Assembly (NCBI GenBank): GCA_012845835.1
Contig: JABAKD010000001.1
Location: forward strand, 17,595,251 to 17,659,250
Length of the DNA: 64,000 nucleotides
Direction of reading: 5' to 3'
Source: Undaria pinnatifida
Taxonomy: Eukaryota > Sar > Phaeophyceae > Laminariales > Alariaceae
Part shown: positions 1 to 10,699 of the stretch, piece by piece
Position numbering within the stretch: the first letter of the stretch is position 1
How the letters are laid out: each line of letters starts with the position of its first letter
Notes under the pieces: model-generated
Seen by the model: only the letters and a program-made list of their open reading frames with translations
What the model was told of the DNA's origin: nothing
Database searches by the model: none
Made by a program: the position numbers and the translations under genes

Positions 1-222
1 GGAGTTTCGCGTACTCATGCCGACCGCTACGGGGAGTGAGCGTGTTTTGTCTCCGGGGACGGATGTGGTGTTGGAGGTGGTTCGGGTGGCGGCGAATGAG
101 CAATTTCCGGCTCTCCTGCCTGCGTTGTACCCTGGTTCGAAGGCAACGAACCCGCGGCCGTACATCTCGTTGGATGCTATGTGGCGGTCTTTTAGTGACT
201 AAGAAGACACCTGCCGTCAACG
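1..222 (+). repeat. Duplicate gag fragment of the gypsy-like element
   Basis: These bases match 2,730-2,951 with no difference visible by eye, then diverge. The translated part (17-202) is the C-terminal end of the gag-like reading frame, ending at the same in-frame TAA found in the downstream copy. It is either the tail of a second element entering from the left, a local duplication, or an assembly duplication next to a gap. The absence of visible change suggests a recent event. Confidence 0.9.
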
Positions 223-396
223 GGAAACCACGCTTGAAGCGCTAGTTTCCGCCGCCGGTACTACGCCGTGAGAATCGTCCGCAGACGGCGTAGGAGCCCG
301 TAGGCTCTTGACAGAGGCAATCTGTGCTGCGTTTCTGGACAGGCTAGCAACAGAACACGAGCATTTCCTGAAACCAAAATAGGTACCCCCCGACAG

Positions 397-1040
397 TGTT
401 GACTACTAATGCTGCCCGTTTTGGTGCGATGGGTGTCAGCGTGTTGGGCGATCTTACACTGTGCTCCCCCCCCTACACTACACCTAGGGTAAATGCTGCC
501 CGTTTTGGTGCGATGAGTGTCAGCGTGTTGGGCGATCTTTCACTGTGCTTCCACCCCTACACTACACCTAGGGTAAATGCTGCCTGTTTTGGTGCGACGA
601 GTGTCAGCGTGTTGGGTGACCTTTCACTGTGCTCCCCCCCCTACACTACACCTAGGGTAAATGCTGCCCGTTTTGGTGCGATGAGTGTCAGCGTGTTGGG
701 CGATCTTACACTGTGCTCCACCCCTACACTACACCTAGGGTAAATGCTGCCTGTTTTGGTGCGATGAGCGTCGGCGTGTTGGGCAAACCCTTTTTATGAT
801 AACCCCTACACTACACCTAGGGTAAATGCTGCCCGTTTTGGTCCGATGAGCGTGGGCGTTTTGGGCGACGCTCTCCTGTGCTACCTCCCCCAGCCTAGGT
901 CGAATGATGCCTGTTTAAGTGCGATGGCTGCAGACGTACCCTTACTGTGTTGCACCCCCTGCACTGCGGTTGGGGTCAGTGCTGCCCAGTTTTGGCTCCT
1001 TGTGCTGCGGTTCGTGCGGGCGTTACCCATATACCCTACG
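397..1040. repeat. 84-bp minisatellite, about 6-7 degenerating units
   Basis: The unit contains AAATGCTGCCCGTTTTGGTG and ends in CTACACTACACCTAGGGT. Copies of the first motif start near 491, 575, 659, 742 and 823, so the period is 81-84 bp, and the units decay to the right until about 1,040. A related CACTGCACCTAGGCACC occurs at about 1,285. Open frames across the array are repeat products. The array lies between the two gag copies. Confidence 0.9.
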
Positions 1041-1310
1041 GTCAGACTGGGCGCTGCTCTTATGTTGCGGTTATGATGATTGGTACCTTGTTACTGCTGT
1101 ACTCCTCTTATACGGCTAGTTGACGTGGCTGCTACCATCACTGAGGCTGGATGGAGTCAAGGCCCATATTGTTGCTGTTTGCTGAAACACAGATATACCG
1201 CTACTTGGAGCAGGAACACCACAACAATTTATCTGTCTCCATAGCTTCTTCACGCGTCGTTCCTATCCCCCCCCCCCCCCCTTCACTGCACCTAGGCACC
1301 ATGTCCACCA

Positions 1311-2635
1311 GTGACGATGGGGGCTACTCGGGGCTGGCTGAGGTCTTCCACGCACCCCAACCTGGATGCCCACGAGACAGGGAGAGCTCGCTCGAGATGC
1401 CGCGACTCGAGACGGGGGGAACCATCGGTGGCGGGTTCCGGTGACGAGACAGAAGACGGAGCACCATACCTCCACCCGTTCCCACCAACCAAGCGGGTCG
1501 ATTCGCTGGTTCGCGCTGAGAAGGAGACGGACCAACCCCCACCGGACTCGGGGGCGTCTCGACGCCAGCTCTCGCCAGCCCCGGGGGAGCGCTACCAGCT
1601 GCCCCCCCCCCGCGCTCGACAGGGCACCACCGCCGCCACCTGGGCTCTCCGCGCTCGACAGAGCGCCACCCCCAGAGCTCCCGGGACCGGGGCACCCATG
1701 CCGCCCCCTTGGTCTTGGCATACGCGGCGGCGCGGGCCCAGCGGGCGCTCGACGACGTCAACCAGACGATAGCACGCCGACGTCGGTTTGACGAAGATAT
1801 CGAACAGGCGAAGACCGCTGCGCGGGAGTCGTCCCTGGTTGCGAAGAGGGCGCAACAAGCCCTCGCTCAATCAGTTGCGTCGTCTGTGGCGGGAGCTAAC
1901 GCGGCCCTCTTGCCTTCGTCGCGCCCGCAGGGTGTCGCATCCCAGCGACCACGACCCGGGAACGACGCCTTCTTCAAGGGCATCGTTGCGTGCATGGCGT
2001 CTGCACCGCGGGTAGTCTTCTCCTCAGCGTTGGCGACCCGCGGTGGTGGAAACGGCCTGCGCCCTCCTCCCGTCAGAGAGGCCGGCGTCGCGGCAAGCGG
2101 ACGTCCTCAATGGAAGCGGCCTGGGCTCGCGTGGATTGTACGCCCTATGCTAGACAGACGAGAGCCGCCCCGACCCTTGCCCTCGTCAAGGCCCTGCTGA
2201 TAGCCCACGACGAGGACCCCGACCCTGTCTTTCGGCCGGACCCCGGAGAAAGAGTTGGCAGAACGAAACCGGGGAAAATGTCGCGACAGTCGCGACCGCG
2301 GGGACCGCAACCGTGGGGGTGGCAGCAAAAATGGTGGGGGTGGCGACCACCACCGCCGCCGCGGGGGTGACAGCGCATCGGATGCTGGTGTGCCTGAGGG
2401 CGCCGCCGAGGGGGCAATTTCGGTCCAACAACCGGGGCAGTTGGCCGCAGCTCTGGCAGAGGAATGGCGCGAGAGGGCGTTCAGCGTGGGACAGCTCGTC
2501 AACCTCCTCCCGCTCGTCTTGGTCCTCGAGCACGGACCACACCGAGGTGGTCGTGGTAGCAGGCAAAAAGTGCAAAAACCATGGCAGGAGGAGCATCTGG
2601 GCCTGAGGCTTTCACCCTCCTGTTGCGTCTGCTGA
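1311..2635 (+). pseudogene. Gag-like N-terminal region of gypsy element, frame-broken
   Basis: Several overlapping open frames shift between each other. One (1,709-2,200) encodes an Ala/Arg/Gln/Glu-rich segment that looks like a coiled coil. Another (2,255-2,635) starts with an Arg/Gly/Asp-rich basic stretch and continues to a Leu-rich segment. Composition, order and position just upstream of a zinc knuckle suggest retrotransposon gag, but I recognise no family-specific motif here. No single frame runs through, so this part is frameshifted or mis-assembled. Confidence 0.5.
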
Positions 2636-3339
2636 TCACGCACTTCGACGGGGTTGATACGGAGGAGGGCTACACTACGTTGCATACTTTTGGAATGTGT
2701 AACGGCATGCCTTTTTCTGATTTCAGTTGGGAGTTTCGCGTACTCATGCCGACCGCTACGGGGAGTGAGCGTGTTTTGTCTCCGGGGACGGATGTGGTGT
2801 TGGAGGTGGTTCGGGTGGCGGCGAATGAGCAATTTCCGGCTCTCCTGCCTGCGTTGTACCCTGGTTCGAAGGCAACGAACCCGCGGCCGTACATCTCGTT
2901 GGATGCTATGTGGCGGTCTTTTAGTGACTAAGAAGACACCTGCCGTCAACGGCGAAACATTTTTTCTCTCCCTGTTTCTTCGACGGGAGCGCGGTCATGC
3001 GCCCTGTCGGGGCCCCGGCCCGCCGATCATGGGCGCGGCCAGGGCCGAGTGCCGTCCCAGTCGCTTTCGTGGCAGACGGGATCGAGCCATCATTCAACTG
3101 TCATGCCCATCGATGATTCATCTGACCCTTGGCTTGACCACACATCGAACTGCTGGCCACTAGAAGAGCATCATTATGCAGAAGGTTTCGCCGTTAAGGC
3201 CTCGTTTAAGACAGTCGACCCTCCCCTTTGGAGCGGCCTCCTTTCACCTCGCGCTGATGCCCTCCGAGAAAACCGGGGGCTTTGCCTCAACTGCCACGAA
3301 GACAACCATTCCTTCAAGCATTGTAGGCATCCTTATATT
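2581..3339 (+). pseudogene. Gag C-terminal part with CCHC zinc knuckle, interrupted
   Basis: A 116-codon frame from 2,581 stops at a TAA (2,929-2,931), yet the same frame stays open afterwards and leads to a zinc knuckle C-x2-C-x4-H-x4-C at about 3,283-3,324 (CLNCHEDNHSFKHC). The knuckle is the nucleocapsid RNA-binding motif of Ty3/gypsy and Ty1/copia gags. The frame runs into a run of N at 3,340. The same TAA is in the duplicate at 1-222, so the stop predates the duplication. Probably a non-functional gag unless the stop is suppressed. Confidence 0.75.
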
Positions 3340-3839
3340 NNNNNNNNNNNNNNNNNNNNNNNNNNNNNNNNNNNNNNNNNNNNNNNNNNNNNNNNNNNNN
3401 NNNNNNNNNNNNNNNNNNNNNNNNNNNNNNNNNNNNNNNNNNNNNNNNNNNNNNNNNNNNNNNNNNNNNNNNNNNNNNNNNNNNNNNNNNNNNNNNNNNN
3501 NNNNNNNNNNNNNNNNNNNNNNNNNNNNNNNNNNNNNNNNNNNNNNNNNNNNNNNNNNNNNNNNNNNNNNNNNNNNNNNNNNNNNNNNNNNNNNNNNNNN
3601 NNNNNNNNNNNNNNNNNNNNNNNNNNNNNNNNNNNNNNNNNNNNNNNNNNNNNNNNNNNNNNNNNNNNNNNNNNNNNNNNNNNNNNNNNNNNNNNNNNNN
3701 NNNNNNNNNNNNNNNNNNNNNNNNNNNNNNNNNNNNNNNNNNNNNNNNNNNNNNNNNNNNNNNNNNNNNNNNNNNNNNNNNNNNNNNNNNNNNNNNNNNN
3801 NNNNNNNNNNNNNNNNNNNNNNNNNNNNNNNNNNNNNNN
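3340..3839. other. Assembly gap, 500 N
   Basis: Exactly 500 undetermined bases sit between the gag zinc knuckle and the integrase. In a Ty3/gypsy element this interval should hold protease, reverse transcriptase and RNase H, normally about 2 kb or more. The round gap length is probably a placeholder, so the true distance is likely larger. Confidence 0.97.
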
Positions 3840-5970
3840 AAGCGTCCCTCCCTCTCAGACATCCAGGAGCTGGCGGGTAAGGGTCGACTACATACAACCG
3901 ACGACGACATCGTCCTACTCGTCCGTAACCCGACACTACCGCCAACAAGCTCCGACAAACCGAACTCTGTGGGGCGAGCTGCTTGCTTTGCTAAACGACG
4001 AGCCAGTTCGCATCTACGTTTCCCTGCTCATGCGCCCTTGGATCATGCAAGCTTGCCACTCGACGGCCTCCTGCCACCTTGGCACCACGCGCACGTTGCG
4101 CATGCTGGAGCGTTTTTATTGGTGGATTGGCATGAGTGTGTGTACCCGGTGGTGGCTTCGCCACTGCTTGAAGTGCCAAGCGCGGATAACCCCACGGCTG
4201 ACTGTCCGCTGGCCCATCATCACAATGCCTCTGCCGGAAGGTCCAGGTATCGCCGTCAGTGTTGACTACTTCGGCCCCCTTCCGGTCACACCACGAGGCA
4301 ACACCTACATCCTGCTGTTCACCGATCGCTTCAGTCGTCGGGCCGACACGTTCCCCGTCACTGCCGCTGAGTTCACCGCGGAAGGTACAGCCAATATCCT
4401 GGTGAACCAATACATACCCTTGTAGGGGTGCCCGCGCACCATACTCTCGGACAACGGACTGCAGTTCTGCTCCAAGCTTTCACAAGCTGTATATCAGTTG
4501 TTAGGTGTACACAAGCATGATACAAGCTCCTACCATCCCAACTGTAACGGGGGCGTTGAGCGGGTAAATCAAACTATGGCACAAATTCTGGCTATGGTCG
4601 TCAACGAGCGACAAGACGACTGGGACTTGCATCTGCCCCACGTCGAATTCGCTTACAACAACTCTGTCAGCGCGGCGACGGGTTTGGCGCCCAACGAGGT
4701 CCACATGGGCAGACTCCCACGGCTCCCCCTGACGATTTTCGACCGCAAATGTGTCGTGGGACACCAGAGTCTGGCCCGTGACCTCCTGGCCTATTGCGAT
4801 TTGGCCACCGACCGGCAAAAACGCGCGAACGACATTGTCCGCGCACACCACGCCCTCACCGTTTCCCGTGTTGACCGCAGAAACTCCGCCCTCGCCGACG
4901 CGCTGCGTCCAGCACCTAATTTCACTGTGGATGGTTGGGCATGGGTATACAATTCTGCCTCTACCATCCGCCAGGGTGTGAAGGCGAATACCGACGCCAA
5001 GGTACTCAAGGCCAAACTCGCGCTTAACTGGACGGGCCCATACAAGGTCCTCGCCGTCGGTCCCTGCTCCGCCGCCGAGACCCCGGACGGCTCGCCGCTC
5101 GGGAGCAACCTCCTTTATTTGGATCTCCCTTCCGACCTGCCTGGTTCGGACGCTCGTCAGCGTGTGGCAATCGAGCGCTGCAAACCCTGTGCCAACCCCC
5201 ACGACAGCGGGGACATGCCCAAATACCTACCGGCGGGGCTGACACAGTATGTGCTCAACAAATTTTCCAAGACGTCCCCGCCGTACCACGTCACTCAAGA
5301 CGACGTTTCGACTCCCCTCCAACGGCTGGAGGTGGAGCAGATCACTGGTCATCAGTCGGTACGGGGGCGAGGTGGCATCATCACGGTGCTATACAAGACG
5401 CATTGGGCGGGACTCTCCGAACCGTCCTGGGAGCGGGAAATGGACCTCCACCTCTCCCGCTCGCACATCTTGCGTTATTGGACCGGAACCCCGGACCAGC
5501 ACCGCCAAACCAACCGCCTTTACTGCCGAATGCGGATCGGAGCGGCACAGCGTGAGCTCTCCCGCAACAACGGGGAACGTTTCCTAGCGCTGGGCTACGC
5601 CTGTGTTCCCCGCACCGATTGGCTCCGTCGCTACCACGACACAGTACTCCTTAAGGGAGCCCACTTTTGGTACAAGGGAGACGATGGTTTATGGTGGCTA
5701 GGAAAAATCAGCGCGAGCACTACTGAGGACAAGGTATACCTGGTCCGCTTTATGGACGACCCGGGACCGATTAAACTCCCTCTTCCCCCGGCGCGCTACA
5801 CGACTTCAACGGGAGCCGTACGAGGCTCTTGGTGCTTGCAAGTTCACATCGCCAGTGCGTTTCCTCGGGGAATCCAACGTAACGTAGACGAATCTCGAGG
5901 CGCGGCCGTGGCCAGTTGCCTTCCAAGCCACCACCGCTTCTCGATAGTTCTTCATTTTTTTGAGGTATGA
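3840..5970 (+). pseudogene. Ty3/gypsy-like integrase with chromodomain, one in-frame stop
   Basis: After the gap, the frame encodes an integrase. It shows an HHCC-type zinc-binding N-terminus (His residues near CHSTASCHLG, then HCLKC), a catalytic core with Asp in SVDYFGPLP, Asp in LSDNGLQF and Glu in NGGVERVNQT. There are 35 residues between the last two acidic residues (DD35E). A chromodomain-like segment (about 5,325-5,500; WAGLSEPSWE) follows, then a C-terminal extension of about 150 residues containing HFWYKGDDGLWWLGKI. A TAG at 4,423-4,425 cuts the core, with the same frame open on both sides. Ends at a TGA at 5,968. A Ty3/gypsy origin is well supported; activity is unlikely with this stop. 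Confidence 0.9.
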
Positions 5971-6800
5971 GTTTTGCGTCTTTGTCTTTGGGTCGTTCGT
6001 AGTGTCCTGAGGGTCTTCATCGAGTTTTGGGGCGGTTCTTTCCATTTTTTTTCTCTTTTCTGTCCTGCCGAACCCCCTGCTCAGTGCCGGGTCAGGGTTC
6101 GGGTAAAACGCCGCTATCTGAGGCGCAGGGCTGTCGCCTTTTTGTCATTCAAATTCGCCCTGCCGACGCCCTCCTCAGCCCAGAGCCGGGGGGCGACCAG
6201 TGTACGGGTCTATGTGTCTTCTTTTATGTTTTGTGTGTTGTATTTGTTCTGCTTTGTTTTTTTTTGTTTTTTTCGTCTAAACACTTCCTCCCCTAGCGGG
6301 GCTGTAGGTGTTGACACCTTCCATCCCGGGTATTCGTCGTTTCCTCGTCTAACCCCCCGCCTTGCCGATGGCCCGCGGGAGGTTTTTCGCAAGACTTCTC
6401 CCTTGTATTAGCGCCTGTGTCCCCCTCTATATCGACGAGGGCTCGCCTCGCCATAGTACCTTTTCTGTGGTTGGTTTACCGTAGAGCCTTTCCTGCCCCC
6501 CCCCCGCCACACCGGCGGCATGCGGCAGGTTCTAGAGCCTTTTCTGCCCCCCCGCCACGCCGGCGGCATGCGGCAAGTTTTTGATGGATGACTATTGCCT
6601 TGCTGTAGGGTCTGCTTTTCTTTCTACTGCTTTTCTTCGCGTGTTCCTGGCTCCATAGCCAGACGGTTAGAGGTGTGGGAGTGGGGTTTGAGGAGCCGCA
6701 TCTTCGACTCATGGTCTAGTTCGTAGAACCGGAGTTTCCCCGAATCTCCCATATTTCTGCATATGCGACTCATCAGGGTGGGCTAGTGTTAAGATACGGC
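5971..6800. other. 3' non-coding tail of the retroelement, no LTR pair identified
   Basis: T-rich and then C-rich sequence follows the integrase frame. It contains a short tandem pair at about 6,484-6,570 (AGAGCCTTTTCTGCCCCCC followed by GCCACACCGGCGGCATGCGG, twice). I could not match it to sequence upstream of gag, so the long terminal repeats are missing, diverged or outside the visible part. No gene seen. Confidence 0.5.
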
Positions 6801-7056
6801 CTCGAAAGGCCTGTAGGTATCCGAATTTGAGATCATTTGGATGGGTTTCGTATGATAAGGTTGGCGGTTTATATTCGGGGAAGTTAGGAATTAGATCGGA
6901 GGCACGCGCCTCCGATCTCAGAAGCTATCCCGGGCTCTGGTGGAAACGAATAAAGCTACATCTCTACGAAGGAACGAAAGTGAGTACTCCGAGGACCTAC
7001 CCAATTGGCAGACCTGCAGGGGGCACTCTGTGTCCCCCACCTATTAATTTCACAGT

Positions 7057-7422
7057 TATTAGAGGGGTATTAGTCCGTTTGACCACTTGCAAAAGGTTAA
7101 CCAATAGCTTACCCAAACTAAGCCTTTTAACACTCTCCCCCCCCCTGAAACGGCGGGATAGCAGGTCGGCCGGATGTACGGCGGACCTCTGTCAATATCC
7201 AAGCCGTTTCATTTCCTGGGGATACCAGGGAGAGTATTTTTCAAGTTCGACATGGGAAAATCTGAAAAGTTTATTATTGTGGATGGTGGGGATCGAACCT
7301 ACGACCCAAAAACCCATGGTCTGTCGACGACGCCATTTGTTAAGGTATTAGTGGGGTAATAGTCCGTTCGACCACTTGCGCAAGGTTAACCAATAGCTTA
7401 CCCAAACTAAGCCTTATAACAT
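7057..7422 (-). mobile_element. tRNA-related short retroposon, family A copy 1
   Basis: A body of about 210 bp is flanked by two direct repeats of about 75 bp (7,057-7,132 and 7,347-7,422), each containing GGTTAACCAATAGCTTACCC. On the minus strand the body has a tRNA T-arm and acceptor-like segment with a B-box match (GGTTCGATCCCCACC at about 7,285). Similar units occur at 8,480-8,842 (opposite orientation) and 38,858-39,243. It could be a SINE inside a duplicated flank, or a miniature terminal-repeat element. Confidence 0.7.
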
Positions 7423-7536
7423 TACTGTAGTTTCCACTGTACTGCTCTATCATATGTATGGTAAGCGGTTTATCTTGTTTTTTCTCCCCCCCGGGCTTTA
7501 GTATCGGGAAGAGTACTATTATTATTCCCGGACGGA

Positions 7537-7561
7537 TCGAGTAGAAGTTGTAGTAGTAGTC

Positions 7562-7598
<37 letters not shown>

Positions 7599-7631
7599 AA
7601 GTAGTAGTTGTAGTAGTAGTAGTAGTAGTAC

Positions 7632-7663
<32 letters not shown>

Positions 7664-7686
7664 AAGTAGTAGTAGAAGTAGTAGTG

Positions 7687-7774
<88 letters not shown>

Positions 7775-7790
7775 CAGCAGCAGCACAGTG
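7537..7790. repeat. (TAG)n trinucleotide microsatellite
   Basis: About 250 bp of TAG/AGT repeats with occasional AAG, TGG and CAG variants. Poly-Leu and poly-Tyr open frames on the other strand are products of the repeat and not genes. Confidence 0.95.
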
Positions 7791-8033
7791 ATGATGGAAA
7801 GAAGTCCGGTTACGGTTAAAATGTGTACGATTAACATGTACGGTGATTGCCGGACGCAATTCATCATTTGAAGAAATCCCGGTGAAATCTGTTCATTGTT
7901 GGACGCAATGACCCATCAAAAAGAGGCTCGTTGAAAATTGTCTGAAGAACGCCTGGCGTACCTGGTACGAGGTACGAGGCACGAGAGCAGTGATTTTCAT
8001 CGAAATATGTCCAGAAGAAGATGCTTCCAGCCC

Positions 8034-8034
<1 letters not shown>

Positions 8035-8066
<32 letters not shown>

Positions 8067-8217
8067 CCTCCGGCGGATGGGGAAAAATAAAGCTTTAGCT
8101 CACCACACTTCCGCGTATTTTCATACGCGTCGTGTGTCGATTTAACTCAGTTGCTTTCGCAGCCCAACGCTAGCTGGCGCACCCTTCGAGTCCCATTGTA
8201 GGTATAGCGTAAGCTGT
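8035..8217 (-). mobile_element. Poly(A)-tailed short retroposon, family B copy 1
   Basis: Read on the minus strand, the element runs through AACTGAGTTAAATCGACACA and CTTTATTTTTCCCCATCCGC and ends in about 30 A (T-run at 8,035-8,064). Other copies are at 26,585-26,695 and 63,831-64,000. The poly(A) end and the variable 5' truncation indicate LINE-type retroposition. No coding capacity. Confidence 0.8.
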
Positions 8218-8479
8218 CCCTATCATTGGTCCTCGTTACAACCCCGGCAGCGCAAGCTGCCGTTGTATACGGGTGCGTGTGTATGTCGACCCGGCCTGTC
8301 CCCTGAGGGTCAGGTTCGGTGGAGATAGCCACCCGGAATGTCATCTTTCCGGGTAGTGTGGGACTTGCGCAAGCTCACCCACTAACAAAACCCCTGGCCA
8401 TGGGAGATGGCCTTCCGCCGGACTTGGTCCAGTTACGGTCCACCCTACCCATTCGGGCGTTGGTCCTCGGAGCCCTATG

Positions 8480-8842
8480 TTATAAGGCTTAGTTTGGGTA
8501 AGCTATTGGTTAACCTTTTGCAAGTGGTCAAACGGACTAATGCCCCACTAATTTCATCACAAATGGCGTTTTCGACAGACCATGGTTTTTTGGGGTCGTG
8601 GGTTCAAGTCCCACATCCACCATAATAAACCTTTTCAGACTTTCCCCATGTTGAACTTGAAAAATACTCTCCCCGGTACACCCATGAAATGAAACGGCTT
8701 AGACATATTGACAGGTCCGCCCGTATATCCGGCCGACCTGCTACCCGCCGTTTCAGGGGGGGGGTGTTAGAAGGCTTCAAAGTTTGGGTAACCTACTGGT
8801 TAACTTTTGCAAGTGATCAAACGGACTAATACCCCGCTTATT
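8480..8842 (+). mobile_element. tRNA-related short retroposon, family A copy 2
   Basis: Inverted relative to copy 1 at 7,057-7,422. Direct repeats lie at about 8,480-8,553 and 8,771-8,842. Internally GTGGGTTCAAGTCCCAC forms a perfect 5-bp T-arm followed by ATCCACCA, which resembles a tRNA 3' acceptor strand. Copies 1 and 2 form an inverted pair around the (TAG)n array and retroposon B1. Confidence 0.7.
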
Positions 8843-8869
8843 CCTTAGCACCTGCACTCTGCAGCACAA

Positions 8870-10580
8870 AAAAACTCGAATCAAGGCAGTATAGTGCCGT
8901 GCTGCTCCAGAGAGCACACACGACATAATAGTTTTTTTAAAGAGTACGACGTTGGTAGAACTACTCGAAAAGCCGTTCAAATCGAACGTTTGAGCATTCG
9001 TTGGTGTCGATCAGTATTAATATGACTTTTTTTGCCCTCCGACAATATTCTATAGCGTAGATGCTGTTCCGATGTAAATCGAATATCCTTCCATAAAGCA
9101 GCAGTAGTAGTATTAGTATTAAATAGTACCTACTATGAAATCAGTATGATTCGTTTTGTGTCGACCAGCATTATCATTGTGGTTTGGGTCTATCCCGAGA
9201 CTGCATCATTCAGGCCTACGGTCCGCAAGCTACTCTAAATATTGCATTAATGCGTGGTGCACGCTATTACTGTGATGCTGTTTTCACGGCATTTTGGCGC
9301 TATGCCATACTGGTACATGTACTTGTATACCAGGTATTTATTTCGTGCTAAGCCGATTTTATGCGTTCAATCCATTTGCTTAACAATCTGAAAGCAAAAT
9401 CAAATGTGGACACTTCGGCCGCACAACGTGACCGTTACAACTACTACTAATACTGTTTTTGTCAACATACTGGCGTGCCGCCACCTACTACGATGATAGT
9501 CACTAGCGGGTGTAAAGACCACAATGCAATCGCTCACCACCCTCGCCCCGTCACGTCCCTCGACAAGCGCTTGTGCCACAGCAAAAAGAAACGCACACTT
9601 GCCGGCCGGCTGCTTGCTGTTACCATCATATCGTTTGTTTGCCATCCGAATGTTTAGCACTGGCATCAAAATTCAACGTTGATTTCTCAAAATGAGATAC
9701 TACTACTACAGAAATAACGAAAACACAGGGAAGTCATAATAAGAGCGAGGCCTATCCGAGCAGCCTATCAATAATAGCTCTCATACCCTCCCGGTATCTC
9801 TTTCCGGCTCATCGTTGACCACGACTCCATCCGGCCGACTGCTTATCCGCTTGATGTCCGCAAAATAAACAGGGCAATGCTGCATGCACGAAAGCATTAA
9901 ACTTCAGTTATTTCTTTCTGAGGGTGGTGGCGGAGCTCTGCACCTCCCCCGAAAACGGATTCCGGGAAAAGTGTAAGAAGAGTGCTCCCCGATGAACAAA
10001 TCAGTTCCGGATAATATGTTTCAACACTGCTGCGTTGGTGTCAATACGACACATAAATGTGTAATGATCAGTTACAACGTAATGCGCTCGTTGTTGGTTG
10101 TCATTGTCGCTGTCATTGCTAACACATACAGACGCTTGATGAGTTACTAATTCTACAATAGCACTCGGTCATGCATGATCAATAATCAAAATCACAACGT
10201 CATCAATACGCTAGGTTTTGACCCATAAAAAAATTACGAAAAACGGGCGACCGCGGTGTATCGCGCAGCTTGCAAAGATGAGTATCGACCCTCCTGAATA
10301 AATTGTCGAACTCACATGGCGCTCTGTCAGAATAAATTTATAGCATCGGTCTCATGGCCTAAAGCATTAAATAAAAACATAGTATATCGCAAAAAAAAAA
10401 CTTTTTTTTTTCCCCGGCGATTTGGGTTAAGGAACCCCATCATTCTGAAACCGTTTTAGCCAAAAAAAGGTATACCTTAATACTTCTATCGTATAGCACG
10501 CCAATGCTACACTACTATCAAGGACAAAACAGGAAAAACGGCAGGTGCAGCAGTTTTACTAGTACAACCAACCGGTGGGC
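8870..10580. other. No gene recognised
   Basis: AT-richer sequence with short T and A runs. I see no supportable reading frame. From about 10,380 to 10,505 there is a fragment resembling the right arm of the inverted-repeat element family 1 (GGGTTAAGGAACCCCATCATTC, then GGTATACC). Confidence 0.5.
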
Positions 10581-10585
10581 ACAAC

Positions 10586-10690
10586 GTACGCACCATGTAA
10601 CAGCTAGCTGCCCTGATTTCGTACGCACCAGGTAACAACTAGCTGCCCTGATTTCGTACGCACCAGGTAACAGCTAGCTGCCCTGATTTT
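10586..10690. repeat. 35-bp tandem repeat, three units
   Basis: Three adjacent units starting at 10,586, 10,621 and 10,656, each GTACGCACC..GTAAC..CTAGCTGCCCTGATTTC, differing by one or two bases. Confidence 0.95.
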
Positions 10691-10699
10691 CTCCACCTC

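Noticed and set aside
1263-1761. Minus-strand frames opposite gag
   Set aside because: Shadow frames of GC-rich coding sequence on the + strand.
7340-7867. Minus-strand frame of poly-Leu and poly-Tyr, 175 codons
   Set aside because: It is the translation of the (TAG)n microsatellite and part of a retroposon.
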